From Acetobacteraceae bacterium (GTDB lineage: Bacteria; Pseudomonadota; Alphaproteobacteria; Acetobacterales; Acetobacteraceae), in the NCBI GenBank assembly GCA_024280945.1, contig JAMXLO010000077.1, positions 1-63,665 of the forward strand: a DNA stretch of 63,665 nt, written 5' to 3'. The position numbers and the translations under genes were made by a program. How positions within the stretch are numbered: the first letter of the stretch is position 1; every line of letters starts with the position of its first letter. Below the pieces are notes generated by a model. The model had not been told where the DNA came from. It saw only the letters and a program-made list of their open reading frames with translations, and did no database searches. This document shows positions 46,703 to 57,303 of this stretch, piece after piece.

Positions 46703-48574
46703 ATGCGCACCATAACAGCTCTATTCCTGCTCATTTGCACCGCCACTGCGGCTTGGGCAGATGATGGGCCGATCACCCGAAGCCACGCCATCGCCATCCT
46801 TGCGAAACCGGCGTTGCCGGAGAACTTCCCTCACTTCCCCTATGTGAACCCCGATGCGCCGAAGGGAGGCGAGGTCACGCTCGCATCGATCGGCACGTTC
46901 GACAGTTTCAATCCGTTCATCCTGCGCGGCACTTCGGCCGCCGGTCAGGTCAGCCCGTGGGTGATCCTGCCGGGAGGCTCTGGATCCGGTTCATCGATTG
47001 GTCATATCTGGGAGAGCCTGCTGGCGTCGTCCGCCGACGAGGTGTCTACGGGGTATGGGCACATCGCGCAAACGATTGAGATGCCGGCCAGCAAGTTATG
47101 GGTCGCGTTTGAGTTGCGGCCTGAAGCCAAATTCTCTGATGGCGTGCCGCTGACAGCGGAAGACGTTGCATGGACCTACAACACACTGCTGGCGCAGGGG
47201 CGTCCGAGTTTTCGTATCCAGATGGCCGACGTGAAGGACGTCGTTGTCGAGAACCCGCACCGCGTGGTGTTCCATTTCAAGTCGAACGAGAACCGGGAAC
47301 TGCCGCTGATCCTAGGCGGCATCCCAATTCTGCCGAAGCACTTCTTCGAGGGTCGCGACTTCACGAAGCCGCTGGTGGATCCGCCGGTCGGCTCTGGCCC
47401 CTACCGGGTCGCCAGCTTCGAACTGGGGCGCAGCGTCGTGTTTGAGCGACGTCCCGACTGGTGGGCCGCCAATCTGCCGACCGCCAAGGGCACGAACAAC
47501 TTTGATCGCGTGCGTATCGAATATTTCCGTGACACGACAGTCGCGATGGAGGCGTTCAAGGCAGGCCAGACCGACCTGCGCAGCGAGAACATTTCGAAGA
47601 ACTGGGCCACCGCTTATGATTTCCCTGCGGTGCAGAAGGGGTTGGTGATCAAGGGCAACTTCAAGCATCACCTGCCGACCGGCATGCAAGGCTACATTAT
47701 GAACACGCGCCGCCCGGTGTTCGCCAACCCGCTGGTACGCCAGGCGATGGACGAGGCGTTTGATTTCGAGTGGACGAACAAGAACCTTTTTTACAACAGC
47801 TACGTGCGCACGACGAGCTACTTCAGCAACAGCGACCTTGCGTCTTCCGGCATCCCGGAGGGCGACGAGCTGAAGCTGCTGGAGCCGTATCGCAAGGAGT
47901 TGCCGCCGGCGATGTTCACGGAGCCATTCAAGCTGCCGGTGACAGATGGATCGGGCAATAACCGGGAACAGCTGCGTCGCGCGCTCAAGCTGTTGGAAGA
48001 GGCTGGCCTGACGGTGAAGGACCGTAAGCTGGTCGACAAGAATGGCCAGCAGATGAGCTTCACCATTCTGCTGGACGACCCGTCACTGGAGCGCCCGGCG
48101 CTGCCGTATGTCCAGCAGCTGCAGAAGCTTGGCATCGATGCGCGCGTTCGCACCGTGGACCCGGCGCAGTATCAGCACCTGACCGACGACTTCGACTTCG
48201 ATATGACGATGATCGTCTATCCGCAGAGCGATATTCCGGGCAATGAACTGCGCGACTACTTCACGTGCGCGGCAGCCAAGGCGCAGGGCAGCGGCAACTG
48301 GGGAGGCATTTGTGATCCGGCGGTCGATGCGCTGGTTGAGCGAGTGGTCACGGCGCAGGACCGTCAAACGCTGACGACTGCGGCACGTGCCTTGGACCGG
48401 GTGTTGCTATGGCGCTGGTATCTGGTTCCCAACTGGGACAGCAATGCGTTCCACGTTGCGTACTGGGACCGCTTTGGTCATCCCGACAAGCCGATCCGCC
48501 AGGGCTTCAACTTCGACACGTGGTGGGTGGATCCCGCCAAGTCTGCGGCGATCGAGGCTGCGAAGGGGCAGTGA
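46703..48574 (+). CDS. yejA: Oligopeptide ABC transporter substrate-binding protein (YejA-like)
   Basis: 623 aa with a Sec signal (MRTITALFLLICTATAAWA). SBP family 5 features: HFPYVNPDAPKGGEVTLASIGTFDSFNPFILRG, KFSDGVPLTAEDVAWTYNTL and PLVRQAMDEAFDFEWTN. The N-terminal NPDAPKGG and its large size are typical of YejA. First gene of a four-gene yejABEF operon for import of peptides. Confidence 0.95.
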   Translation: MRTITALFLLICTATAAWADDGPITRSHAIAILAKPALPENFPHFPYVNPDAPKGGEVTLASIGTFDSFNPFILRGTSAAGQVSPWVILPGGSGSGSSIGHIWESLLASSADEVSTGYGHIAQTIEMPASKLWVAFELRPEAKFSDGVPLTAEDVAWTYNTLLAQGRPSFRIQMADVKDVVVENPHRVVFHFKSNENRELPLILGGIPILPKHFFEGRDFTKPLVDPPVGSGPYRVASFELGRSVVFERRPDWWAANLPTAKGTNNFDRVRIEYFRDTTVAMEAFKAGQTDLRSENISKNWATAYDFPAVQKGLVIKGNFKHHLPTGMQGYIMNTRRPVFANPLVRQAMDEAFDFEWTNKNLFYNSYVRTTSYFSNSDLASSGIPEGDELKLLEPYRKELPPAMFTEPFKLPVTDGSGNNREQLRRALKLLEEAGLTVKDRKLVDKNGQQMSFTILLDDPSLERPALPYVQQLQKLGIDARVRTVDPAQYQHLTDDFDFDMTMIVYPQSDIPGNELRDYFTCAAAKAQGSGNWGGICDPAVDALVERVVTAQDRQTLTTAARALDRVLLWRWYLVPNWDSNAFHVAYWDRFGHPDKPIRQGFNFDTWWVDPAKSAAIEAAKGQ

Positions 48575-48609
48575 GGCTTGGGATAGGGGAGGGGCATCTG
48601 CCCACCTGA

Positions 48610-49677
48610 ATGACCGCGTATCTCATTCGCCGGCTATTGCTTGTCTTTCCTACGCTGTTCGGCATCATCGCGATCAACTTTGTCGTGGTGCAATTTGCGC
48701 CCGGCGGTCCGGTCGAACAGATGATGGCGGAGATGCGCGGCAAAGGAGACCTGTCGTCCCGCATGGGATCCGCCTCATCTGAATTTGGCAATACGGGGGC
48801 TTATCGCGGGGCTCGCGGCCTCGATCCTCACATTGTCGCTGACATCAAGAAGATGTTCGGCTTCGACAAGCCACCACTGACGCGCTTTCTCGATATGGTT
48901 GGTGGATATCTGCGTTTCGACTTCGGCCGGAGCTTCTTCCGTGACCAGTCGGTCGTGCAACTTATACTGCAGAAGATGCCGGTTTCCATCTCGCTCGGAT
49001 TATGGTCTACGCTGCTGGTGTATTTCATTTCCATTCCTCTGGGCATTGCCAAGGCGGTGCGCAATGGCAGCCGCTTCGACCTTGCAAGCAGTGCCGTCGT
49101 ATTGACCGGCTATGCGATTCCAAGTTTCCTGTTTGCGATTCTGCTGGTGGTACTGTTCGCCGGTGGCAGCTACTTCCACTGGTTCCCCTTGCGCGGTCTT
49201 ACCAGCGATGGCGCCGCGCAATGGAGTCTGCCAGCGCGGATTGCCGATTACGGTTGGCATATGGTGCTGCCGACGATTGCGGTGGTGGCGGGCGGCTTCG
49301 CGAGCCTGACCATGTTGACCAAGAACTGCTTCCTGGAGGAGGTCGGTAAGCAATACACGGTTACGGCGCGCGCCAAGGGCGCCAACGAACGGCGTGTTCT
49401 CTATGGCCACGTATTCCGCAACGCCATGCTGCTGGTCGTAGCCGGCTTCCCCCAGGCGTTCATCGGCATCCTGTTCACCTCGGCGCTGTTGGTGGAGATC
49501 GTATTCTCGCTCGACGGGCTCGGGCTGCTTGGCTTCCAATCGGCCATCCAGCGTGACTACCCGGTGATGTTCGGCACGCTGTACATTTTCACGCTGCTTG
49601 GATTGCTGATGCAGATCATCGGCGACATGCTGTACACGATCGTAGACCCGCGCATCGACTTCGAGGCTCGACGGTGA
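48610..49677 (+). CDS. yejB: Oligopeptide ABC transporter permease (YejB-like)
   Basis: 355 aa, OppB type, with six membrane segments, an N-terminal [33 protein letters not shown] and the EAA loop [26 protein letters not shown] long periplasmic insertion after the first helix (about 45-100) is typical of YejB. Its stop overlaps the yejE start. Confidence 0.94.
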   Translation: MTAYLIRRLLLVFPTLFGIIAINFVVVQFAPGGPVEQMMAEMRGKGDLSSRMGSASSEFGNTGAYRGARGLDPHIVADIKKMFGFDKPPLTRFLDMVGGYLRFDFGRSFFRDQSVVQLILQKMPVSISLGLWSTLLVYFISIPLGIAKAVRNGSRFDLASSAVVLTGYAIPSFLFAILLVVLFAGGSYFHWFPLRGLTSDGAAQWSLPARIADYGWHMVLPTIAVVAGGFASLTMLTKNCFLEEVGKQYTVTARAKGANERRVLYGHVFRNAMLLVVAGFPQAFIGILFTSALLVEIVFSLDGLGLLGFQSAIQRDYPVMFGTLYIFTLLGLLMQIIGDMLYTIVDPRIDFEARR

Positions 49678-50702
49678 GGCTGTCCCCGGCGACACGTCGG
49701 CGGCTGGCGATCTTTCGGCAGCATCGTCGGGGCTATGTCTCTTTCTGGATCTTCCTGCTGGTGTTCGGCCTCAGCCTGTTCGCCGAATTCATCGCCAATG
49801 ACCGACCGCTGGTGATCTACTTCAACGGCCACTGGTACTTTCCGGTGCTAGCTGACTACAGCGAAGATACGTTCGGGTCGGGCTTCATGCCGACCGAGGC
49901 CGATTACAACGATCCCGAACTGCAGCGGACAATCAAGGCGGATGGCTGGATGATCTGGCCGGCAATTCCCTATGCCTATGCGACGAACGTGCGGGACCTG
50001 GCGACGCCCGCACCTTCGCCGCCTACCTGGCGGAACCTGCTGGGCACGGACGACGAGGCGCGCGACGTGCTGGCACGCGTGATCTATGGTGTTCGGTTGT
50101 CAGTGCTGTTCGGCTTCTCCCTCACCGCGATCACCTCGGTGATCGGAATCGTTGCAGGAGCGGTGCAGGGCTATTATGGCGGGCTGATGGATTTGTTGTG
50201 CCAGCGCTTCATCGAGATCTGGAACGGGATGCCGGAGCTTTACCTGCTGATCATCCTTGCCAGCATCATCACGCCAAGTTTTTGGGTGCTGCTGGTGTTC
50301 CTGTTGCTGTTCCGCTGGATGAACCTCACCGGCCTGGTGCGTGCCGAATTCTTGCGCGGGCGCAACCTGGAGTACGTAAGGGCCGCGAGGGCGCTGGGCG
50401 TTTCCGACATCACGGTGATGTGGCGTCACATCCTGCCAAATGCGATGGTGGCGACCCTTACCTACCTGCCGTTCATCCTGTCAGGTTCGGTCACCTTGCT
50501 GTCGACATTGGATTTCCTGGGTTTCGGGCTGCCGCCAGGATCGCCGTCACTTGGCGAGCTGGTGGCTCAGGCACGCGCCAACCTGAGCGCGCCGTGGCTG
50601 GGCTTTACTGCGTTCTTCGTGCTGGGCGGTCTGCTGACATTATTGATCTTCGTTGGCGAAGCGGTGCGCGATTCGTTCGATCCGCGGCGGCTGCCGGTGT
50701 GA
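49674..50702 (+). CDS. yejE: Oligopeptide ABC transporter permease (YejE-like)
   Basis: 342 aa from GTG at 49674, overlapping yejB by GTGA. The first helix ([23 protein letters not shown]) is followed by a periplasmic loop with [16 protein letters not shown], then the OppC membrane domain with the EAA motif [24 protein letters not shown]. Together with YejB it forms the channel. Four bases separate it from yejF. Confidence 0.94.
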   Translation: MRLSPATRRRLAIFRQHRRGYVSFWIFLLVFGLSLFAEFIANDRPLVIYFNGHWYFPVLADYSEDTFGSGFMPTEADYNDPELQRTIKADGWMIWPAIPYAYATNVRDLATPAPSPPTWRNLLGTDDEARDVLARVIYGVRLSVLFGFSLTAITSVIGIVAGAVQGYYGGLMDLLCQRFIEIWNGMPELYLLIILASIITPSFWVLLVFLLLFRWMNLTGLVRAEFLRGRNLEYVRAARALGVSDITVMWRHILPNAMVATLTYLPFILSGSVTLLSTLDFLGFGLPPGSPSLGELVAQARANLSAPWLGFTAFFVLGGLLTLLIFVGEAVRDSFDPRRLPV

Positions 50703-50706
50703 CGGC

Positions 50707-52290
50707 ATGAGCCTCGTCGAAGTCGAAGACCTGTCCGTTGCCTTTGGCGCCAAGCGCGTTGTCCGCGACGTGTCGTTCACTTTGGAAAGGGGCGAAACTC
50801 TGGCCCTGGTCGGTGAGTCGGGATCTGGCAAGTCGGTGACCGCATTGTCGCTGTTGCAGCTCTTGCCTCATGGCGGCTGCAACCCGGCTGGCAGCATCCT
50901 CCTGAACGGTGAGCAGATGATCGGCGCGCCGCCTGCCACGCTGCACCGCGCCCGCGGCGTGCTTGCCGGCATGATCTTCCAGGAGCCGATGAACAGCCTG
51001 AACCCGCTGCACCGGATCGGCCGGCAGATTGCCGAGGCGATTACGCTGCACCGGCGTATCCCGGCACACAGCCTGCGACAGCGCGTGGTGGATGTGCTTT
51101 CCGAGGCCGGTTTTGCCGATGCCGAACGCCGTCTGGAGGCTTTCCCGCATCAGCTATCGGGAGGTCAGCGCCAGCGCGTGATGATCGCCATGGCGCTGGC
51201 CAATAATCCATCGCTGTTGATCGCTGATGAACCGACCACGGCGCTGGACGTCACGATCCAGGCACAGATCCTGAAACTGCTGACCCGGTTGCGGACCGAG
51301 CACCGGATGGCTTTGCTGCTGATCACGCATGATTTGCAGATCGTGCGTCGCTATGCCGACCGTGTCTGCGTGATGAAGGATGGCGCGATTGTGGAATCGG
51401 GCCGTGTGGCTGATGTGTTCGAGGCTCCCATCCATCCTTACACCTGCGCGTTGCTCGGCGCGGTGCCACAGGGTCGGCCGGCGACGCTGCCGAACGACGC
51501 GCGATGCTTGCTGAAGGCTGATGAAGTCAGGGTGCATTTTTCGATCCGCCGCGGCGTGCTGCGTCGGACGGTCGGGCATGTCCGCGCGGTGGACGGCGTT
51601 TCGATTGCGGTGCACGAGGGCGAGACCGTGGGCCTGGTCGGCGAATCGGGCTCTGGCAAAACCACCATGGCGCTGGCGTCGTTGCGTATGGAACGGGCGA
51701 CGGGGCGCATCGTGTTCGGTGGCACCGATATCGAGACGCTCGGACGCAAAGAGATGCGCGGTCTGCGTTCCTGTATGCAGATCGTGTTCCAGGATCCCTA
51801 CGGCAGCCTGTCGCCGCGGTTGCAAGTTGGCGACATCGTCGCCGAAGGGCTGCGTGTGCACGAGCGCCACCTCAGTCACGCGGAGTGTGAGCGCCGGGTG
51901 GCGGCAGAACTCGAGGAGGTTGGACTGCCATCCGACGCTGCGCATCGCTATCCGCACGAATTCAGCGGCGGTCAGCGACAGCGCATCGCCATTGCACGCG
52001 CCATGGTGCTAAAGCCGCGTTTCGTGGTGTTGGATGAGCCGACCAGTGCACTGGACATGTCCGTGCAGGCGCAGATCGTCGACCTTCTGCGGCGGCTGCA
52101 GCAAGTACATCGGTTGGCGTATCTCTTTATTAGCCACGACCTGAAGGTCGTGCGCGCACTGGCCCATCGGATCGTCGTGTTGCGGCATGGGCGCGTCGTC
52201 GAGGAAGGCGATGCCGACACCGTGTTTGCACATCCACGCGAAGAGTACACGCGGAAGCTGCTGACCGCGGCGTTCGTGCTGGATGCATGA
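50707..52290 (+). CDS. yejF: Oligopeptide ABC transporter ATPase, two fused domains (YejF-like)
   Basis: 527 aa from ATG at 50707. Both NBDs are intact: [13 protein letters not shown] and [33 protein letters not shown] in the first, [13 protein letters not shown] and [33 protein letters not shown] in the second. One protein supplies both ATP sites, the hallmark of YejF. Last gene of the operon. Confidence 0.95.
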   Translation: MSLVEVEDLSVAFGAKRVVRDVSFTLERGETLALVGESGSGKSVTALSLLQLLPHGGCNPAGSILLNGEQMIGAPPATLHRARGVLAGMIFQEPMNSLNPLHRIGRQIAEAITLHRRIPAHSLRQRVVDVLSEAGFADAERRLEAFPHQLSGGQRQRVMIAMALANNPSLLIADEPTTALDVTIQAQILKLLTRLRTEHRMALLLITHDLQIVRRYADRVCVMKDGAIVESGRVADVFEAPIHPYTCALLGAVPQGRPATLPNDARCLLKADEVRVHFSIRRGVLRRTVGHVRAVDGVSIAVHEGETVGLVGESGSGKTTMALASLRMERATGRIVFGGTDIETLGRKEMRGLRSCMQIVFQDPYGSLSPRLQVGDIVAEGLRVHERHLSHAECERRVAAELEEVGLPSDAAHRYPHEFSGGQRQRIAIARAMVLKPRFVVLDEPTSALDMSVQAQIVDLLRRLQQVHRLAYLFISHDLKVVRALAHRIVVLRHGRVVEEGDADTVFAHPREEYTRKLLTAAFVLDA

Positions 52291-52414
52291 TCCACGCTTA
52301 GATTTGATCCGCGAGGTTCGTGCGGCTCGCTCCTGATCCCTGGCGTGGCGTGTGAAGGCGCAGGTGTGGGATGATTCCTGCGGGAAACGGCGCGCCGCCT
52401 GTCCTATTGCGGAC

Positions 52415-52443
52415 ATGACAATCGAGTGCTTGTCGTCTATTAT
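52415..52443 (+). promoter_or_regulatory. Sigma-70-like promoter
   Basis: ATGACA (52415-52420), 17-base spacer, TATTAT (52438-52443): five of six matches to each consensus hexamer with ideal spacing. Transcription should start near 52450 and read through the unassigned ORF toward the peptide-binding protein gene. Confidence 0.6.
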
Positions 52444-52487
52444 GCTGGAGAACAGTGCCCGCCGTTGATGGGTTTTAGGAGGCACTG

Positions 52488-52790
52488 ATGAGATCGAATG
52501 TTGAGTGCTGCCGGCATTTGCCGGAAGGCAGTGCTGCTCATTTGTCTTGCCGCATCGTCCTGACCCTCGCCACACTGGGTGTGTCCAGATTGGCTACACG
52601 CGCACCCTCCGCCGCGCGACCGCGGCAGATCGCCGTTGAGCCTGTTGTTTGTCGACAGCAAGAGCACGCCCGTCTCAGCGGCGCAGGCCCGCACGCCGGT
52701 CAGGCCAGATTGAGGCTCGCTCCACTTCGCCGATGCGATGCCGTACGCGGAACCGGCGCCGCTGCAAAGCACCTGACTCGCCAGCCGTAG
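52488..52790 (+). CDS. Unassigned 100-codon ORF, doubtful
   Basis: The ATG is preceded by AGGAGG with a 5-base spacer and by a good promoter, so initiation is credible. The product is Arg/Ala/Cys-rich with no recognised family. In the +1 frame, an ATG at 52498 reads like a signal peptide (RKAVLLICLAASS) before an early stop, so this may instead be a frameshifted remnant of a secreted-protein gene. Downstream is the Tat-type peptide-binding protein. Confidence 0.35.
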   Translation: MRSNVECCRHLPEGSAAHLSCRIVLTLATLGVSRLATRAPSAARPRQIAVEPVVCRQQEHARLSGAGPHAGQARLRLAPLRRCDAVRGTGAAAKHLTRQP

Positions 52791-52881
52791 CACGGAAGCC
52801 GCGCAACCGCGCCAGTAACTAGCAAGGAGACGACCGCCGACCCGGAACGAAACCCGACACGTTGAGCGACAGGAGGCGACT

Positions 52882-54471
52882 ATGGGCGCAACGACACGCA
52901 CACCTCGGACACGTGAAGAGGTCGTACACATGATGCCTTTGACTCGCCGACAAACGCTCTCACTTGCTGCGGTCGCCGCCGGGATGAGCGCGGTCAAGCC
53001 AGCCAGTGGCGCGAAGCCGCAGGGGCAAGTCACGATTGGGGTCCACATTTCACTTGCCCCCATCTGGATGGATCCAGCCCAGACTTCCGGCATCATCACG
53101 CCGTATATGTTACTGTATGCACTACACGACGCCATGGCCAAGGACATGCCTGACCAGCCGCAGGCACCCTGCCTGGCGAAGTCCTGGTCGGTCGCCGAAG
53201 ACGGGCTCGCCTATGAGTTTTCCCTACGCGACGGCGTACCGTTCCACAACGGCGAACTGGTCACCGCAGAGGATGTGAAGTACTCTTTCGAACGCTATCG
53301 CGGGGCGTCGCATGCGCTGATGAAGGAGCGCATTGCCGCAGTCGAGGTCGTCGATCCGCTGCATATAGCCTTCAGACTAAAGCGGCCTTGGCCCGACTTC
53401 CTCACCTTCTACACCGGCGCCACAGGCGCGGGCTGGATTGTGCCCAGAAAATATGTGGAGAAGGTCGGCGACGATGAATTCCGCAAGGCACCAATCGGCG
53501 CCGGCCCGTACCGGTTCGTCTCGTTCAACCCCGGCGTGGAGCTGGTGCTGGAGGCGTTTGAGCAATACTGGCGCAAGCCCCCCTATGTGAAGCGAGTGGT
53601 GCTGAGGGTGGTGCCTGATGAAGCGACCCGCCTGGCAGCACTGAAAGCCGGCGAAGTGGACATTGCCTACTCGATCCGCGGCGAGCTCGCCGAACAGTTG
53701 CGACGAATTCCTGGTCTGACGTTGAAGCCCGTCGTGCTGCAGGGCACTCAATGGTTGTACTTCCCCGAGCAATGGGACCCGCAATCGCCATGGCACGACG
53801 TTCGGGTCCGCCGGGCAGCCAATCTCGCCCTGGACCGCCGGACCATCAACGAGGCGCTGACGCTGGGTCATTCACGCACCACCGGGAGCCTGTTCCCGGA
53901 CATCTTCGAGTTCTATTGGGCACCGCCACCGCCGGTGTACGATCCGGCGCAATCTCGCCAACTGCTGCGCGATGCCGGATATCCGAGTGGCTTCGATGCC
54001 GGCTTCTATACGTGCGATGCATCTTACGCGAATCTCGGCGAGGCGGTTCTCGACAACCTGGCGCAGGTTGGCATTCGCGCGAAGCTGCGTCCGCTGGAGC
54101 GCGCTGCCTTCCTCCAGGGCTACGCGGAGAAGAAGTACCGAAACCTCATCCAGGGGGGCAGCGGCGCCTTCGGCAACGTGGCGACGCGCATGGAAGCCTT
54201 TGTGGTGAAGGGGGGGGCCTATGTCTATGGCAGCTACCAGGATATCGATGCGCTATACCCACTGCAGGCCTCGGAGGGCGATCATGCCAAACGTGCAGCA
54301 ATCCTGGCTCAGATGCAGCAGATGGTGCACGACAAGGCGGTCTATGCGCCGATCTGGCAACTTGGATTTCTTAACGGCGTCGGTCCGCGGATAGCGGAAT
54401 CGGGGCTCGGTCGCATACCCGGCTTCGCCTACACGGCGCCCTATGAGGAACTCGCGCTGAGAGCAGTGTGA
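52882..54471 (+). CDS. ABC transporter substrate-binding protein, family 5, Tat-exported
   Basis: 529 aa. The start at 52882 has AGGAGG seven bases before it; the twin-arginine signal (LTRRQTLSLAAVAAGMSA) begins about residue 20. SBP_bac_5 features: WSVAEDGLAYEFSLRDGVPFHNGELVTAEDVKYSFERYR and RRAANLALDRRTINEALTLG. No permease or ATPase gene follows, so it may feed the upstream Yej transporter or a distant one. Ligand unknown; di- and oligopeptides are usual. Confidence 0.92.
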   Translation: MGATTRTPRTREEVVHMMPLTRRQTLSLAAVAAGMSAVKPASGAKPQGQVTIGVHISLAPIWMDPAQTSGIITPYMLLYALHDAMAKDMPDQPQAPCLAKSWSVAEDGLAYEFSLRDGVPFHNGELVTAEDVKYSFERYRGASHALMKERIAAVEVVDPLHIAFRLKRPWPDFLTFYTGATGAGWIVPRKYVEKVGDDEFRKAPIGAGPYRFVSFNPGVELVLEAFEQYWRKPPYVKRVVLRVVPDEATRLAALKAGEVDIAYSIRGELAEQLRRIPGLTLKPVVLQGTQWLYFPEQWDPQSPWHDVRVRRAANLALDRRTINEALTLGHSRTTGSLFPDIFEFYWAPPPPVYDPAQSRQLLRDAGYPSGFDAGFYTCDASYANLGEAVLDNLAQVGIRAKLRPLERAAFLQGYAEKKYRNLIQGGSGAFGNVATRMEAFVVKGGAYVYGSYQDIDALYPLQASEGDHAKRAAILAQMQQMVHDKAVYAPIWQLGFLNGVGPRIAESGLGRIPGFAYTAPYEELALRAV

Positions 54472-54513
54472 GGGCGGCCCCGCTTTCAGTCGCGGGCGCA
54501 GTCGCATCGGGGA

Positions 54514-55323
54514 CTAGTGACGCAGCAGCACTGGCAGGTCGGCGTGACCCATGACATGGCGGGTGACGCCGCCGAGTAACAGCTCGCGCAACGGCGAATG
54601 CTGATAGGCACCCATCACCAGCATATCCGCCCCAAGCTCGTGCGCCTTGCGCAGCAATGCGGCGCCGAACGGCGCCTCACGAATCTTGAGGACATGCAAC
54701 TCCGCAGTAATCCCATGCTCCAGAAGGATTGCCGGTATTTGCGGTTTCGGCATGCCTTCGCGCGTGCCGGCGAGCACGTAAACCCGTTCGCAGTGAGCAA
54801 GACAGCGGACTGCGGCGAGCGCAGCCTTGGTAGCCCGCTCATCGTCGCGCCACGCGATGGCGATCTGGCGGCCGAAATCAGCGGTGCAATCCTGAGGGAC
54901 AAGCAGGACGGGTCGATCGGTGGCGAACATGGCAGCCCGCAACGCCTGCCAGCTCGTGCCATAGTCGTACGGGCGTTCGATCACGATCCAGTCGGCGCGA
55001 CGCCCGCGTTCTTCGACAATCAGTTCAGAGATCCCGTCGATGTCGATCCAGTCGGTCGCAACACCAGGAGGCAGAGCGGCGGCCCATGTGTCGAAAACTG
55101 CTCGCACGGCTGTGGCGCGCGTTGCCTCCATATCGCGCAGGGCGGCTTCGCGCTGCGCTGTCAGCACTTCTTCACTCAGCGCCAGCAGCGCTTCCGGTGG
55201 TGTACGAACCAATAGCGCGTTGATGCGCTTGGACTGGCACAGTCCTGCCAGACAGTGCGACGCACCAAGCAAGGCGCCGGCCGCTGAAGGCTGGTCGAGC
55301 ACCGTCAGGATGACGCCAGCCAC
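54514..55323 (-). CDS. Universal stress protein with two Usp domains
   Basis: 269 aa from GTG at 55323, one base after the stop of the LLM gene, so likely coupled. Two UspA-like halves, the second ending LGADMLVMGAYQHSPLRELLLGGVTRHVM, the ATP-loop region, in which the usual second Gly (GxxG) is Gln; nucleotide binding is therefore doubtful. Cytoplasmic stress role by family. Confidence 0.88.
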   Translation of the reverse strand: MAGVILTVLDQPSAAGALLGASHCLAGLCQSKRINALLVRTPPEALLALSEEVLTAQREAALRDMEATRATAVRAVFDTWAAALPPGVATDWIDIDGISELIVEERGRRADWIVIERPYDYGTSWQALRAAMFATDRPVLLVPQDCTADFGRQIAIAWRDDERATKAALAAVRCLAHCERVYVLAGTREGMPKPQIPAILLEHGITAELHVLKIREAPFGAALLRKAHELGADMLVMGAYQHSPLRELLLGGVTRHVMGHADLPVLLRH

Positions 55324-55324
55324 G

Positions 55325-56524
55325 TCACCACGCCTCGCGCCCCGCTTTCGGCCGCACCATGGCGCTCTCCTGTCGCGCACGCATCTCCGCCTCGTGCTTG
55401 TCGAACATGGCGCGCGCCGCGGCGGAGCGCTTCTCGGTAAGCTCGTCCCGATGCTGCGTGCACCAGTCGAATGAGTCGATGCGTGGCATGTTGTCGCCGG
55501 AGAAGTGCGGCATCACGTAGCGTGCATAAAGCTCGTAGGAGCGCTTGGTTGCTTCCCAATCCGCCCAGTTGTGTGCCTGGTGGAGAAACACGCCGAACTC
55601 GCCCTGCTTCGACCGCAAACGCTCTATCAGCGCGATCGCGTCGTCCGGTGTGCCGATGACGCCGTACTTGTTCTCGACAAACCACTCCGCCGCGTCCTGG
55701 CCAGGCGGGACGATGAAGCGCGGCTGGTTGTTGTTGAGGTAGCCAAGGTAGCGCTCGAAGCCGAAGCGGCAATTTTCGAATGCCTTGGCGCGGGTCTCGG
55801 CTATGTGCATCGGACCCACGAGGCGCAGGCGAGCCGGATCCATGGTGCGCCCCTGCTCGGCTGCAATATCGTTGGCGATCTGCCAGTTTGCGGCGAGCGC
55901 GTCGTAGCCGAATGGGTTGGTTGCTGCAACACAGATCATGCTGAGATTGTATTTACCGGCGAGCCGTCCGCCGGATGGCGTCACCGCGCTGACCACCGCC
56001 ACCTCGGGATGCGGCCGTGTATACGGGCGTAGATGCGATCGCGCGTTGACGAAGGTGTACCAGTCGGTCTTCTCGGTGACGATCTCGCCGTTGAAGAAGC
56101 GCAGGATCACATCGAGGGCCTCGGCCATGCGGTCGCGCTGCGTGTTGGGATCGATGCCAAGCATCAGTGCATCGGATGCAAGCAGGCCGGGGCCGGCGCC
56201 GAACATGACGCGTCCTCGGGTGTGGTGGTCGAGCTGGATCATGCGGTTCGCCACCATCAGCGGGTTGTGGTACGGCAGCGAGATCACGCCCGTGCCGAAG
56301 CGGATCGATCGTGTGCGCTCTGCTGCGACAGCTATGAACAGTTCCGGCGAGCTGATCGTCTCCCAGCCGGCAGAATGATGCTCGCCGATCCACGCTTCAT
56401 GGAAGCCGAGGCGGTCAAGCCATTGCATCAGTTCCAGATCCCGGTCCATGCACGCTGCCGGGTTTTCGTCCATCGGATGGAAAGGCGGCAGAAAGATGCC
56501 GTGGCGAAGGTGAAGCTGGCTCAT
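55325..56524 (-). CDS. LLM class flavin-dependent oxidoreductase (bacterial luciferase-like)
   Basis: The ATG at 56524 gives 399 aa. GIFLPPFHPMDENPAACMDRDLELMQWLDRLGFHEAWIGEHH, FGTGVISLPYHNPLMVANRMIQLDHHTRGRVMFGAGPGLL and the C-terminal IGTPDDAIALIERLRSKQGEFGVFLHQAHNWAD fit the FMN-dependent alkanal/limonene-monooxygenase-like group. It uses reduced flavin from a separate reductase. Coupled to the USP gene. Substrate unknown. Confidence 0.9.
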   Translation of the reverse strand: MSQLHLRHGIFLPPFHPMDENPAACMDRDLELMQWLDRLGFHEAWIGEHHSAGWETISSPELFIAVAAERTRSIRFGTGVISLPYHNPLMVANRMIQLDHHTRGRVMFGAGPGLLASDALMLGIDPNTQRDRMAEALDVILRFFNGEIVTEKTDWYTFVNARSHLRPYTRPHPEVAVVSAVTPSGGRLAGKYNLSMICVAATNPFGYDALAANWQIANDIAAEQGRTMDPARLRLVGPMHIAETRAKAFENCRFGFERYLGYLNNNQPRFIVPPGQDAAEWFVENKYGVIGTPDDAIALIERLRSKQGEFGVFLHQAHNWADWEATKRSYELYARYVMPHFSGDNMPRIDSFDWCTQHRDELTEKRSAAARAMFDKHEAEMRARQESAMVRPKAGREAW

Positions 56525-56649
56525 GGCGGGCTCTCGGCTTACTTTGACCATTCTGGGCGCGATTGTCGGCCATCTGCAAGGATTCGCGGACAAGGCGCTG
56601 CCAGCCCAGCAGCTTGAAGCCAGTCACGCCAGCGCGCAGCTTCTCTCCC

Positions 56650-57230
56650 ATGTCGATTGCGGTGAAGCTGCCGCCCCGCATGACCGTCGACCAGTTCCTG
56701 AAATGGGAGCCAGACGACAGATCTGGCGCACTCTGGCAGCTGCGAGACGGGGAGCCGGAGATGATGGCGCCCGCCTCTGATCGACATGGCGCGATCCAGG
56801 CTCGGCTTGCTTTTCTGCTCATTGCGCACCTTGACTCGCACGGCAATGCCTGCAGGGTTGTTGCCGCATCGGGCGTCGTCCCCGCCGAGCGATCCGAGGA
56901 CAACTGCTCGTCCCCGACCTTGGCGTCACGTGCGCGCCGCCGACCGGCGAGCACCTGATGCACGAGCCGCTGGCGCTGGTCGAGATCCTGTCGCCAACCA
57001 ACCTGTCGAAGACACGCGTCAATATGCGCGCCTCCAGGACGATAACCGGGGTGCAGGAGATTGTGGTGGTGCACTCTATGGCGAGTGTCGCGAAAATATT
57101 GAGACGTGGTGCAGATGGAATACGGCCCCAGCGGCCAGAGGTCATCGACGCAGGTGGCGAACTCCGCCTGGACAGCATCGGCTTCGTGGCGCCGTTACGC
57201 GACGTATACCGGACCAGCGGCCTGACATAG
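56650..57230 (+). pseudogene. Uma2 family nuclease-like gene, frameshifted
   Basis: From ATG at 56650 the frame encodes the Uma2 start (RMTVDQFLKWEPDDRSGALWQLRDGEPEMMAP, SDRHGAIQARLAFLL) to RSEDN, then goes out of frame. Restoring one base near 56904-56905 (AACTG where AACATG is expected) continues as LLVPDLGVTCAPPTGEHLMHEPLALVEILSPTN to QEIVVVHS and the C-terminus at 57230. Uma2 proteins have a PD-(D/E)XK fold, are often duplicated and have no settled function. A single-base deletion or a sequencing error explains the break. Confidence 0.8.
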
Positions 57231-57303
57231 CCCGCATCGGCTTGACCGGCCGTCCCCACCGGTATCTCCTGCAGCACTAACGAATCCAGGAGAGAGAGCG
57301 GCC

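Larger units (their letters stand above)
52291..52881. other. Long region between yejF and peptide-binding protein gene
   Basis: 591 bases with no recognised protein family. It holds a strong-looking promoter (52415-52443), a Shine-Dalgarno sequence (52477-52482) and an unassigned ORF (52488-52790), then the AGGAGG site of the next gene (52873). Confidence 0.6.
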
